From Euonymus europaeus (taxonomy: Eukaryota > Streptophyta > Magnoliopsida > Celastrales > Celastraceae), in the NCBI GenBank assembly GCA_963580455.1, contig OY756964.1, forward strand, positions 1,302,001 through 1,366,000: a DNA stretch of 64,000 bases, read 5' to 3'. The translations under genes and the position numbers were made by a program. This document shows, in pieces, positions 36,492 to 49,272 of the stretch. Position 1 is the stretch's first letter. Each line of letters opens with the position of its first letter. The notes beneath the pieces are model-generated. The model had not been told where the DNA came from. It did no database searches and saw nothing but the letters and a program-made list of their open reading frames with translations.

Positions 36492-38561
36492 TATTCATAA
36501 AACCGTTTACGTAAAGAAACCACATTTTGCGGCTAACTAGGTGAAACAAGACCTACTAGCCACGAGTTCTGAAATCAAAATACGAAACGCCAGGATTGTA
36601 GTGCTCGAAAAGTAGTGTGAAATAATGCTAAAAATCACCGAATTCAAAACTCGGAGTCAACGGATATTCATAAAACCGTTTACGTAAAGAAACCACATTT
36701 CGCGGCTAACTAGGTGAAACAAGACCTACTAGCCACGAGTTCTGAAATCAAAATCCGAAAACGCTGGATTGTAGAGCTCGAAAAGTAGTGTGAAATCAAG
36801 CTAAAAATCACCGAATTCATAACTCGGAGTCAACGGATATTCATAAAACCGTTTACGTAAAGAAACCACATTTCGCGGCTAACTAGTTGAAACAAGACCT
36901 ACTAGCCATGAGTTCTGAAATCAAAATACGAAACGCGAGGATTGTAGAGCTCGAAAAGTAGTGTGAAATCAAGCTAAAAATCACCGAATTCAGAACTCGT
37001 AGTCAAAGGATATTCATAAAATCGTTTACGTAAAGAAACCACATTTCGCGGCTAAATAGGTGAAACGAGACCAACTAGCCACGAGTACTGAAATCAAAAT
37101 CCGAAACGCTAGGATTGTTGAGCTCGAGTGTGAAATCAAGCTAAAAATCACCGAATTCAGAACTCGGAGTCAACGGATATTCATAAAACCGTTTACGTAA
37201 AGAAACCACATTTTGCGGCTAACTAGGTGAAACAAGACCTACTAGCCACGAGTTCTGAAATCAAAATACGAAACGCCAGGATTGTAGTGCTCGAAAAGTA
37301 GTGTGAAATAATGCTAAAAATCACCGAATTCAAAACCCGGAGTCAACGGATATTCATAAAACCGTTTACGTAAAGAAACCACATTTCGCGGCTAACTAGG
37401 TGAAACAAGACCTACTAGCCACGAGTTCTGAAATTAAAATCCGAAAACGCTGGATTGTAGAGCTCGAAAAGTAGTGTGAAATCAAGCTAAAAATAACCGA
37501 ATTCAGAACTCGGAGTCAACGGATATTCATAAAACCGTTTACGTAAAGAAACCACATTTCGCGGCTAACTAGGTGAAACAAGACCTACTAGCCACGAGTT
37601 CTGAAATCAAAATACGAAACGCGAGGATTGTAGAGCTCGAAAAGTAGTGTGAAATCAAGCTAAAAATCACCGAATTCAGAACTCGTAGTCAAAGGATATT
37701 CATAAAATCGTTTACGTAAAGAAACCACATTACGCGGCTAAATAGGTGAAACGAGACCAACTAGCCCCGAGTACTGAAATCAAAATCCGAAACGCTAGGA
37801 TTATAGAGCTCGAAAAGTAGTGTGAAATCAAGCTAAAAATCACCGAATTCAGAACTCGGAGTCATCGGATATTCATAAAACCGTTTACGTAAAGAAACCA
37901 CATTTCGCGGCTAACTAGGTGAAAGAAGACCTACTAGCCACGAGTTCTGAAATCAAAATATGAAACGCCAGGATTGTAGTGCTCGAAAAGTAGTGTGAAA
38001 TAATGCTAAAAATCACCGAATTCAAAACTCGGAGTCAATGGATATTCATAAAACCGTTTACGTAAAGAAACCACATTTCGCGGCTAACTAGGTGAAACAA
38101 GACCTACTAGCCACGAGTTCTGAAATCAAAATCCGAAATCCCAGGATTGTTGAGCTCGAAAAGTAGTGTGAAATAATGCTAAAAATCACCGAATTCAGAA
38201 CTCGGAGTCAACGGATATTCATAAAACCGTTTACGTAAAGAAACCACTTTTTGCTGCTAAATAGGTGAAACGAGACCAACTAGCCACGAGTTCTGAAATC
38301 AAAATCCGAAATGCTAGGATGGTAGAGCTCGAAAAGTAGTGTGAAATCAAGCTAAAAATCACCGAATTCAGAACTCGGAGTCAACGGATATTCATAAAAC
38401 CGTTTACGTAAAGAAACCACATTTCGCGGCTAACAAGGTGAAACGAGACCAACTAGCCACGAGTTCTGAAATCAAAATCCGAAAACGCTAGATTGTAGAG
38501 CTCGAAAAATAGTGTGAAATCAACCTAAAAATCACCGAATTCAGAACTCGGAGTCAACGGA
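36152..38561. repeat. 15-monomer HOR spacing (2,583 bp), copy 1
   Basis: About 2.4 kb that recurs 2,583 bases later, which is 15 x 173 less two 6-bp deletions. Shared rare variants: GTCATCGG (near 37,862 and 40,445), AAATATGAAACGCC (37,957 and 40,540), GTCAATGGATATTC (near 38,033 and 40,616), CCACTTTTTGC (38,244 and 40,827) and GGCTAACAAGG. It contains the 686-bp HOR, so small HORs are nested inside a larger one. Confidence 0.88.
36492..37177. repeat. 4-monomer HOR, 686 bp
   Basis: Third consecutive occurrence of the order, ending in the 167-bp unit at 37,011 (here GTACTGAAATC and TTGTTGAGCTCGAG). It reappears at 39,075-39,760 as part of the larger 2,583-bp copy. Confidence 0.88.
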
Positions 38562-38734
38562 TATTCATAAAACCGTTTACGTAAAGAAACCACATTTCGC
38601 GGCTAAATAGGTGAAACGAGACCAACTAGCCACAAGTACTGAAATCAAAATCCGAAACGCTAGGATTGTAGAGCTCGAAAAGTAGTGTGAAATCAACCTA
38701 AAAATCACCGAATTCAGAACTCGGAGTCAACGGA

Positions 38735-41144
38735 TATTCATAAAACCGTTTACGTAAAGAAACCACATTTCGCGGCTAACTAGGTGAAAGAAGACCTACT
38801 AACCACGAGTTCTGAAATCAAAATACGAAACGCGAGGATTGTAGAGCTCGAAAAGTAGTGTGAAATCAAGCTAAAAATGACCGAATTCAGAACTCGTAGT
38901 CAAAGGATATTCATAAAATCGTTTACGTAAAGAAACCACATTTCGCGGCTAAATAGGTGAAACGAGACCAACTAGCCACGAGTACTGAAATCAAAATCCG
39001 AAACGCTAGGATTGTAGAGCTCGAGTGTGAAATCAAGCTAAAAATCACCGAATTCAGAACTCGGAGTCAACGGATATTCATAAAACCGTTTACGTAAAGA
39101 AACCACATTTTGCGGCTAACTAGGTGAAACAAGACCTACTAGCCACGAGTTCTGAAATCAAAATACGAAACGCCAGGATTGTAGTGCTCGAAAAGTAGTG
39201 TGAAATAATGCTAAAAATCACCGAATTCAAAACTCGGAGTCAACGGATATTCATAAAACCGTTTACGTAAAGAAACCACATTTCGCGGCTAACTAGGTGA
39301 AACAAGACCTACTAGCCACGAGTTCTGAAATCAAAATCCGAAAACGCTGGATTGTAGAGCTCGAAAAGTAGTGTGAAATCAAGCTAAAAATCACCGAATT
39401 CATAACTCGGAGTCAACGGATATTCATAAAACCGTTTACGTAAAGAAACCACATTTCGCGGCTAACTAGTTGAAACAAGACCTACTAGCCATGAGTTCTG
39501 AAATCAAAATACGAAACGCGAGGATTGTAGAGCTCGAAAAGTAGTGTGAAATCAAGCTAAAAATCACCGAATTCAGAACTCGTAGTCAAAGGATATTCAT
39601 AAAATCGTTTACGTAAAGAAACCACATTTCGCGGCTAAATAGGTGAAACGAGACCAACTAGCCACGAGTACTGAAATCAAAATCCGAAACGCTAGGATTG
39701 TAGAGCTCGAGTGTGAAATCAAGCTAAAAATCACCGAATTCAGAACTCGGAGTCAACGGATATTCATAAAACCGTTTACGTAAAGAAACCACATTTTGCG
39801 GCTAACTAGATGAAACAAGACCTACTAGCCACGAGTTCTGAAATCAAAATACGAAACTCCAGGATTGTAGTGCTCGAAAAGTAGTGTGAAATAATGCTAA
39901 AAATCACCGAATTCAAAACTCGGAGTCAACGGATATTCATAAAACCGTTTACGTAAAGAAACCACATTTCGCGGCTAACTAGGTGAAACAAGACCTACTA
40001 GCCACGAGTTCTGAAATTAAAATCCGAAAACGCTGGATTGTAGAGCTCGAAAAGTAGTGTGAAATCAAGCTAAAAATCACCGAATTCAGAACTCGGAGTC
40101 AACGGATATTCATAAAACCGTTTACGTAAAGAAACCACATTTCGCGGCTAACTAGGTGAAACAAGACCTACTAGCCACGAGTTCTGAAATCATAATACGA
40201 AACGCGAGGATTGTAGAGCTCGAAAAGTAGTGTGAAATCAAGCTAAAAATCACCGAATTCAGAACTCGTAGTCAAAGGATATTCATAAAATCGTTTACGT
40301 AAAGAAACCACATTTCGCGGCTAAATAGGTGAAACGAGACCAACTAGCCCCGAGTACTGAAATCAAAATCCGAAACGCTAGGATTATAGAGCTCGAAAAG
40401 TAGTGTGAAATCAAGCTAAAAATCACCGAATTCAGAACTCGGAGTCATCGGATATTCATAAAACCGTTTACGTAAAGAAACCACATTTCGCGGCTAACTA
40501 GGTGAAAGAAGACCTACTAGCCACGAGTTCTGAAATCAAAATATGAAACGCCAGGATTGTAGTGCTCGAAAAGTAGTGTGAAATAATGCTAAAAATCACC
40601 GAATTCAAAACTCGGAGTCAATGGATATTCATAAAACCGTTTACGTAAAGAAACCACATTTCGCGGCTAACTAGGTGAAACAAGACCTACTAGCCACGAG
40701 TTCTGAAATCAAAATCCGAAATCCCAGGATTGTTGAGCTCGAAAAGTAGTGTGAAATAATGCTAAAAATCACCGAATTCAGAACTCGGAGTCAACGGATA
40801 TTCATAAAACCGTTTGCGTAAAGAAACCACTTTTTGCGGCTAAATAGGTGAAACGAGACCAACTAGCCACGAGTTCTGAAATCAAAATCCGAAACGCTAG
40901 GATGGTAGAGCTCGAAAAGTAGTGTGAAATCAAGCTAAAAATCACCGAATTCAGAACTCGGAGTCAACGGATATTCATAAAACCGTTTACGTAAAGAAAC
41001 CACATTTCGCGGCTAACAAGGTGAAACGAGACCAACTAGCCACGAGTTCTGAAATCAAAATCCGAAAACGCTAGATTGTAGAGCTCGAAAAATAGTGTGA
41101 AATCAACCTAAAAATCACCGAATTCAGAACTCGGAGTCAACGGA
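38735..41144. repeat. 15-monomer HOR spacing (2,583 bp), copy 2
   Basis: Repeats copy 1 unit by unit, including a 686-bp 4-monomer HOR at 39,075-39,760 and 167-bp units at 38,908 and 39,594. Differences include TTTGCGTAAAG (near 40,814), which breaks the palindrome, and CTAGATGAAAC near 39,807. It is flanked on the left by one unit (38,562) of the CACAAGTACTG type that has no counterpart 2,583 bases upstream. Confidence 0.87.
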
Positions 41145-41922
41145 TATTCATAAAACCGTTTACGTAAAGAAACCACATTTCGCGGCTAACTAGGTGAAAC
41201 AAGACCTACTAGCCACGAGTTCTGAAATCAAAATACGAAACCCGAGGATTGTAGAGCTCGAAAAGTAGTGTGAAATCAAGCTAAAAATCACCGAATTCAG
41301 AACTCGTAGTCAAAGGATATTCATAAAATCGTTTACGTAAAGAAACCACATTTCGCGGCTAAATAGGTGAAACGAGACCAACTAGCCACGAGTACTGAAA
41401 TCAAAATACGAAACGCGAGGATTGTAGAGCTCGAAAAGTAGTGTGAAATCAAGCTAAAAATCACCGAATTCAGAACTCGTAGTCAAAGGATATTCATAAA
41501 ATCGTTTACGTAAAGAAACCACATTTCGCGAGTAACTAGGTGAAACGAGACCTACTAGCCCCGAGTTCTGAAATCAAAATCCGAAAAACCAGGATTGTAG
41601 AGCTCGAAAAGTAGTGTGAAATCAAGCAAAAAATCACTGAATTCAGAACTCGGAGTCAACGGATATTCATAAAACCGTTTACGTAAAGAAACCACATTTC
41701 GCGGCTAACTAGGTGAAACGAGACCTACTAGCCACGAGTTCTGAAATCGAAATCCGAAAACCGAGGATTATAGAGCTCGAAAAGTAGTGTGAAATCATGC
41801 TAAAAATCACCGAATTCAGAACTCGTAGTCAAAGGATATTCATAAAATCGTTTACGTAAAGAAACCACATTTCGCGGCTAAATAGGTGAAACGAGACAAA
41901 CTAGCCACGAGTACTGAAATCA
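39761..41922. repeat. Distant copy of 28,720-30,880 (about 11.04 kb spacing)
   Basis: Unit order and rare variants match the left copy (CCACTTTTTGCGG, AACGCTAGATTG, AAACCCGAGG, GTAACTAGG after TTTCGCG, AAAAACCAGG with AAATCACTGAATTC, GAGGATTATAG, GACAAACTAGCC). The match ends inside the unit around 41,923, where AATGCGAAACCCGAGG replaces AATCCGAAACGCTAGG. This overlaps copy 2 of the 2,583-bp repeat, so a segment here has taken part in at least two duplications of different size. Confidence 0.8.
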
Positions 41923-43047
41923 AAATGCGAAACCCGAGGATTGTAGAGCTCGAAAAGTAGTGTGAAATCAAGCTAAAAATCACCGAATTCAGAACTCGGA
42001 GTCAACGGATATTCATAAAACCGTTTACGTAAAGAAACCACATTTCACGGCTAACTAGGTGAAAGAAGACCTACTAGCCACGAGTTCTGAAATCAAAATA
42101 CGAAACGCCAGGATTGTAGTGCTCGAAAAGTAGTGTGAAATAATGCTAAAAATCACCGAATTCAAAACTCGGAGTCAACGGATATTCATAAAACCGTTTA
42201 CGTAAAGAAACCACATTTCGCGGCTAACTAGATGAAACAAGACCTACTAGCCACGAGTTCTGAAATCAAAATCCGAAACGCCAGGATTGTTGAGCTCGAA
42301 AAGTAGTGTGAAATCAAGCTAAAAATCACCGAATTCAGAACTCGTAGTCAACGGATATTCATAAAACCGTTTACGTAAAGAAACCACTTTTCGCGGCTAA
42401 ATAGGTGAAACGAGACCAACTAGCCACGAGTTCTGAAATCAAAATCCGAAATGCTAGGATGGTAGAGCTCGAAAAGTAGTGTGAAATCAAGCTAAAAATC
42501 ACCGAATTCAGAACTCGGAGTCAACGGATATTCATAAAACCGTTTACGTAAAGAAACCACATTTCGCGGCTAACTAGGTGAAACGAGACCAACTAGCCAC
42601 GAGTTCTGAAATCAAAATCCGAAAACGCTGGATTGTAGAGCTCGAAAAGTAGTGTGAAATGAAGCTAAAAATCACCGAATTCAGAACTCGGAGTCAACGG
42701 ATATTCATAAAACCGTTTACGTAAAGAAACCACATTTCGCGGCTAACTAGGTGAAACGAGACCTGCTAGCCACGAGTTCTGAAATCGAAATCCGAAAACC
42801 CGGGATTGTAGAGCTCGAAAATTAGTGTGAAATCAAGCTAAAAATCACCGAATTCAAAACTCGGAGTCAACGGATATTCATAAAACCGTTTACGTAAAGA
42901 AACCACATTTCGCGGCTAACTAGGTGAAACAAGACCTACTAGCCACAAGTTCTGAAATCAAAATCCGAAACTCCAGGATTGTAGAGCTCGAAAAGTAGTG
43001 TGAAATCAAGCTAAAAATCACCGAATTCAGAACTCGGAGTCAACGGA
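41923..43047. repeat. Transition zone out of the ACTCGTAG/GAGTACTG subtypes
   Basis: Six to seven satellite units and nothing else. The last ACTCGTAG unit of the central domain is near 42,340. GACCTGCTAGCC (42,760) and CACAAGTTC with AAACTCCAGG (42,945-42,975) appear from here on, and the GAGTACTG type ceases after about 41,910. Confidence 0.7.
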
Positions 43048-43739
43048 TTTTCATAAAACCGTTTACGTAAAGAAACCACATTTCGCGGCTAACTAGTTGA
43101 AACGAGACCTACTAGCCACGAGTTCTGAAATCAAAATCCGAAACTCCAGGATTGTAGAGCTCGAAAAGTAGTGTGAAATCAAGCTAAAAATCACCGAATT
43201 AAGAACTCGGAGTCAACGGATATTCAGAAAACCGTTTACGTAAAGAAACCACATTTCGCGGCTAACTAGGTGAAACGAGATCTACTAGCCACGAGTTCTG
43301 AAATCAAAATCCGAAACTCCAGGATTGTAGAGCTCGAAAAGTAGTGTGAAATCAAGCTAAAAATCACCGAATTCAGAACTCGGAGTCAACGGATTTTCAT
43401 AAAACCGTTTACGTAAAGAAACCACATTTCGCGGCTAACTAGTTGAAACGAGACCTACTAGCCACGAGTTCTGAAATCAAAATCCGAAACTCCAGGATTG
43501 TAGAGCTCGAAAAGTAGTGTGAAATCAAGCTAAAAATCACCGAATTAAGAACTCGGAGTCAACGGATATTCAGAAAACCGTTTACGTAAAGAAACCACAT
43601 TTCGCGGCTAACTAGGTGAAACGAGATCTACTAGCCACGAGTTCTGAAATCAAAATCCGAAACTCCAGGATTGTAGAGCTCGAAAAGTAGTGTGAAATCA
43701 AGCTAAAAATCACCGAATTCAGAACTCGGAGTCAACGGA
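43048..43739. repeat. 2-monomer HOR, 346 bp, two copies
   Basis: Units with GGATTTTCATAAAACC, CTAGTTGAAACGAG and GAATTAAGAAC alternate with units having TTCAGAAAACC and GAGATCTACTAGCC. Copies at 43,048-43,393 and 43,394-43,739 are 346 bases apart (GGATTTTC at 43,045 and 43,391). All four units carry AAACTCCAGG. This is the shortest HOR in the window. Confidence 0.88.
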
Positions 43740-43912
43740 TATTCATAAAACCGTTTACGTAAAGAAACCACATTTCGCGGCTAACTAGTTGAAACGAGAC
43801 CAACTAGCCACGAGTTCTGAAATCAAAATCCGAAAACGCTGGATTGTAGAGCTCGAAAAGTAGTGTGAAATCAAGCTAAAAATCACCGAATTCAGAACTC
43901 GGAGTCAACGGA

Positions 43913-46160
43913 TTTTTATAAAACCGTTTAAGTAAAGAAACCACATTTCGCGGCTAACTAGGTGAAACGAGACCTACAAGCCACGAGTTCCGAAATCAAA
44001 ATCCGAAACATTAGGATTGTAGAGCTCGAAAAGTAGTGTGAAATCAAGCTAAAAATCACCGAATTCAGAACTCAGAGTCAACGGATATTCAGAAAACCGT
44101 TTACGTAAAGAAACCACATTTCGCGGCTAACAACGTGAAACGAGACCAACTAGCCACGAGTTTTGAAATCAAAATCCGAAACTCCAGTATTGTAGAGCTC
44201 GAAAAGTAGTGTGAAATCAAGCTAAAAATCACCGAATTCAGAACTCGGAGTCAACGGATATTCATAAAACCGTTTACGTAAAGAAACCACATTTCGCGGC
44301 TAACTAGGTGAAACGAGACCTGCTTTCCACGAGTTCTGAAATCAAAATCCGAAAACCCAGGATTGTAGAGCTCGAAAATTAGTGTGAAATCAAGCTAAAA
44401 ATCACCGAATTCAAAACTCGGAGTCAACGGATATTCATAAAACCGTTTACGTAAAGAAACCACATTTCGCGGCTAACTAGGTGAAACAAGACCTACTAGC
44501 CACGAGTTCTGAAATCAAAATACGAAACGCCAGGATTGTAGAGCTCAAAAAGTAGTGTGAAATCAAGCTAAAAATCACCGAATTAAGAACTCGGAGTCAA
44601 ATGATATTCATAAAACCGTTTACGTAAAGAAACCACATTTCGCGGCTAACTAGGTGAAACAAGCCCACTAGCCACGAGTTCTGAAATCAAAATCCGAAAC
44701 GCTAGGATTGTTGAGCTCAAAAAGTAGTGCGAAATCAAGCTAAAAATCAGCGAATTTAGAACTCGGAGTCAACGGATATTCAGAAAACCGTTTACGTAAA
44801 GAAACCACATTTCGCGGCTAAATAGGTGAATCGAGACCTACTAGCCACGAGTTCTGAAATTAAAATCCGAAATGCCAGGATGGTAGAGCTCGAAAAGTAG
44901 TGTGAAATCAAGCTAAAAATCAACGAATTCAGAACTCGTAGTCAAAGGATATTCATAAAATCGTTTACGTAAAGAAACCACATTTCGCGGCAAACTAGGT
45001 GAAACGAGACCAACTAGCCACGAGTTCTGAAATCAAAATCCGAAACGCCAGGATCGTAGAGCTCAAAAACTAGTGTGAAATCAAGCTAAAAATCACCAAA
45101 TTCAGAACTCGGAGTCAACGGATATTCATAAAACCGTTTACGTAAAGAAACCACATTTCACGGCTAAATAGGTGAAACGAGACCAACTAGCCACGAATTC
45201 TGAAATCAAAATCCGAAACGCCAGGATTGTAGAGCTCGAAAATTAGTGTGTAATCAAGCTAAAAATCACCGAATTCAGAACTCGGAGTCAACGGATATTC
45301 AGAAAATCGTTTACGTAAAGAAACCACATTTCGCGGCTAACTAGGTGAAACGAGACCTGCTGGCCACGAGTTCTGAAATCGAAATCCGAAAACCCAGGAT
45401 TGTAGAGCTCGAAAAGTAGTATGAAATCAAGCTAAAAATCATCGAATTCAAAACTCGGAGTCAACGGATATTCATAAAACCGTTTACGTAAAGAAACCAC
45501 ATTTCGCGGCTAACTAGGTGAAACAAGACCTACCAGCCATGAGTTCTGAAATCAAAATACGAAATGCCAGGATTGAAGAGCTCAAAAAGTAGTGTGAAAT
45601 CAAGCTAAAAATCACCGAATTAAGAACTCGGAGTCAACGGATATTCAGAAAACCGTTTACGTAAAGAAACCACATTTCGCGGCTAACTAGGTGAAACGAG
45701 ATCTACTAGCCACGAGTTCTGAAATCAAAATCCGAAACTCCAGGATTGTAGAGCTCGAAAAGTAGTGTGAAATCAAGCTAAAAATCACCGAATTCAGAAC
45801 TCGGAGTCAACGGATATTCATAAAACCGTTTACGTAAAGAAATCACATTTCGCGGCTAACTAGTTGAAACGAGACCAACTAGCCACGAGTTCTGAAATCA
45901 AAATCCGAAAACGCTGGATGGTAGAGCTCGAAAAGTAGTGTGAAATCAAGCTAAAAATCACCGAATTCAGAACTCGGAGTCAACGAATATTCATAAAACC
46001 GTTTATGTAAAGAAACCACATTTCGCGGCTAACTAGGTGAAACGAGACCTAATAGCCGCGAGTTCTGAAATCGAAATCCGAAAACCCAGGATTGTAGAGC
46101 TCGAAAAGTAGTGTGAAATCAAGCTAAAAATCACCGAATTCAGAACTCGGAGTCAACGGA
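43913..46160. repeat. 13-monomer HOR, 2,248 bp, copy 1
   Basis: Starts with the unusual GGATTTTTATAAAACC unit with GAGTTCCGAAATC and AAACATTAGG, which recurs at 46,161. Spacing is 13 x 173 - 1; the lost base is in AAACAAGCCCACTAGCC (44,658). The copy includes ACAACGTGAAACG, GACCTGCTTTCC, CATTTCGCGGCAAAC and GACCTGCTGGCC units. Confidence 0.82.
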
Positions 46161-48408
46161 TTTTTATAAAACCGTTTACGTAAAGAAACCACATTTCGCG
46201 GCTAACTAGGTGAAACGAGACCTACAAGCCACGAGTTCCGAAATCAAAATCCGAAACATTAGGATTGTAGAGCTCGAAAAGTAGTGTGAAATCAAGCTAA
46301 AAATCACCGAATTCAGAACTCAGAGTCAACGGATATTCAGAAAACCGTTTACGTAAACAAACCACATTTCGCGGCTAACTAGGTGAAACGAGACCAACTA
46401 GCCACGAGTTTTGAAATCAAAATCCGAAACTCCAGGATTGTAGAGCTCGAAAAGTAGTGTGAAATCAAGCTAAAAATCACCGAATTCAGAACTCGGAGTC
46501 AACGGATATTCATAAAACCGTTTACGTAAAGAAACCACATTTCGCGGCTAACTAGGTGAAACGAGACCTGCTAGCCACGAGTTTTGAAATAAAAATCCGA
46601 AAACCCAGGATTGTAGAGCTCGAAAATTAGTGTGAAATCAAGCTAAAAATCACCGAATTCAAAACTCGGAGTCAACGGATATTCATAAAACCGTTTACGT
46701 AAAGAAACCACATTTCGCGGCTAACTAGGTGAAACAAGACCTACTAGCCACGAGTTCTGAAATCGAAATACGAAACGCCAGGATTGTAGAGCTCGAAAAG
46801 TAGTGTGAAATCAAGCTAAAAATCACCGAATTAAGAACTCGGAGTCAACGGATATTCATAAAACCGTTTACGTAAAGAAACCACATTTCGCGGCTAACTA
46901 GGTGAAAAAAGACCTACTAGCCACGAGTTCTGAAATCAAAATCCGAAAAGCCACGATTGTTGAGCTCAAAAAGTAGTGTGAAATAAAGCTAAAAATCACC
47001 GAATTCAGAACTCGGAGTCAACAGATATTCATAAAACCGTTTACGTAAAGAAACCACTTTTCGCGGCTAAATAGGTGAAACGAGACCAACTAGCCACGAG
47101 TTCTGAAATCAAAATCCGAAACGCTAGGATGGTAGAGCTCGAAAAGTAGTGTGAAATCAAGCTAAAAATCACCGAATTCAGAACTCGGAGTCAACGGATA
47201 TTCATAAAACCGTTTACGTAAAGAAACCACATTTCGCGGCTAACTAGGTGAAACAAGCCCACTAGCCACGAGTTCTGAAATCAAAATCCGAAACGCTAGG
47301 ATTGTTGAGCTCAAAAAGTAGTGCGAAATCAAGCTAAAAACCACCGAATTCAGAACTCGGAGTCAACGGATATTCAGAAAACCGTTTACGTAAAGAAACC
47401 ACATTTCGCGGCTAAATAGGTGAATCGAGACCTACTAGCCACCAGTTCTGAAATTAAAATCCGAAATGCCAGGATGGTAGAGCTCGAAAAGTAGTGTGAA
47501 ATCAAGCTAAAAATCAACGAATTCAGAACTCGTAGTCAAAGGATATTCATAAAATCGTTTACGTAAAGAAACCACATTTCGCGGCAAACTAGGTGAAACG
47601 AGACCAACTAGCCACGAGTTCTGAAATCAAAATCCGAAATGCCAGGATCGTAGAGCTCGAAAACTAGTGTGAAATCAAGCTAAAAATCACCAAATTCAGA
47701 ACTCGGAGTCAACGGATATTCATAAAACCGTTTACGTAAAGAAACCACATTTCACGGCTAAATAGGTGAAACGAGACCAACTAGCCACGAGTTCTGAAAT
47801 CAAAATCCGAAACGCCAGGATTGTAGAGCTCGAAAAGTAGTGTGTAATCAAGCTAAAAATCACCGAATTCAGAACTCGGAGTCAACGGATATTCAGAAAA
47901 CCGTTTACGTAAAGAAACCACATTTCGCGGCTAACTAGGTGAAACGAGACCTGCTGGCCACGAGTTCTGAAATCGAAATCCGAAAACCCAGGATTGTAGA
48001 GCTCGAAAAGTAGTGTGAAATCAAGCTAAAAATCAACGAATTCAGAACTCGTAGTCAAAGAATATTCATAAAATCGTTTACGTAAAGAAACCACATTTCG
48101 CGGCAAACTAGGTGAAATGAGACCAACTAGCCACGAGTTCTGAAATCAAAATCCGAAACGCCAGGATCGTAGAGCTCGAAAACTAGTGTGAAATCAAGCT
48201 AAAAATCACCAAATTCAGAACTCGGAGTCAACGGATATTCATAAAACCGTTTACGTAAAGAAACCACATTTCACGGCTAAATAGGTGAAACGAGACCAAC
48301 TAGCCACGAGTTCTGAAATCAAAATCCGAAACGCCAGGATTGTAGAGCTCGAAAAGTAGTGTGTAATCAAGCTAAAAATCACCGAATTCAGAACTCGGAG
48401 TCAACGGA
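46161..48408. repeat. Rearranged copy of the 13-monomer HOR
   Basis: The first four units follow copy 1 at +2,248. Two extra units (about 46,853-47,198, GAAAAAAGACC and CCACTTTTCGCGG types) then intervene, after which AAGCCCACTAGCC and its neighbours match at +2,594. Near 48,000-48,050 a GACCTGCTGGCC unit changes into the AATCAACGAATTC type in mid-unit, and three units already seen at 47,544-47,890 are repeated. Confidence 0.75.
47199..48408. repeat. 7-monomer HOR, 1,210 bp, copy 1
   Basis: Begins with the 172-bp AAGCCCACTAGCC unit (1-bp deletion), followed by AATCAACGAATTC, GGCAAACTAGG, TTTCACGGC and GACCTGCTGGCC units. The next copy starts at 48,409; AAGCCC at 47,255 and 48,465 gives 1,210 = 7 x 173 - 1. 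Confidence 0.85.
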
Positions 48409-49272
48409 TATTCAGAAAACCGTTTACGTAAAGAAACCACATTTCGCGGCTAACTAGGTGAAACAAGCCCACTAGCCACGAGTTCTGAAATCAAAATCCG
48501 AAACGCTAGGATTGTTGAGCTCAAAAAGTAGTGCGAAATCAAGCTAAAAATCACCGAATTCAGAACTCGGAGTCAACGGATATTCAGAAAACCGTTTACG
48601 TAAAGAAACCACATTTCGCGGCTAAATAGGTGAATCGAGACCTACTAGCCACGAGTTCTGAAATTAAAATCCGAAATGCCAGGATGGTAGAGCTCGAAAA
48701 GTAGTGTGAAATCAAGCTAAAAATCAACGAATTCAGAACTCGTAGTCAAAGGATATTCATAAAATCGTTTACGTAAAGAAACCACATTTCGCGGCAAACT
48801 AGGTGAAACGAGACCAACTAGCCACGAGTTCTGAAATCAAAATCCGAAACGCCAGGATCGTAGAGCTCGAAAACTAGTGTGAAATCAAGCTAAAAATCAC
48901 CAAATTCAGAACTCCGAGTCAACGGATATTCATAAAACCGTTTACGTAAAGAAACCACATTTCACGGCTAAATAGGTGAAACGAGACCAACTAGCCACGA
49001 GTTCTGAAATCAAAATCCGAAACGCCAGGATTGTAGAGCGCGAAAAGTAGTGTGTAATCAAGCTAAAAATCACCGAATTCAGAACTCGGAGTCAACGGAT
49101 ATTCAGAAAACCGTTTACGTAAAGAAACCACATTTCGCGGCTAACTAGGTGAAACGAGACCTGCTGGCCACGAGTTCTGAAATCGAAATCCGAAAACCCA
49201 GGATTGTAGAGCTCGAAAAGTAGTATGAAATCAAGCTAAAAATCACCGAATTCAAAACTCGGAGTCAATGGA
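48409..49272. repeat. 7-monomer HOR, partial copy 2 (five units)
   Basis: Five units match 47,199-48,062 at +1,210. Small differences are CCACCAGTTC (47,441) against CCACGAGTTC, and TAGAGCGCGAAAAG (49,033) against TAGAGCTCG. The match ends within the GACCTGCTGGCC unit at 49,100, where AGTATGAAATC follows instead. Confidence 0.82.

Noticed and set aside
18380..42700. Inserted mobile element in the central region
   Set aside because: The changed appearance comes from different satellite subtypes. The 173-bp register continues throughout, and there are no terminal repeats, target-site duplications or non-satellite bases.
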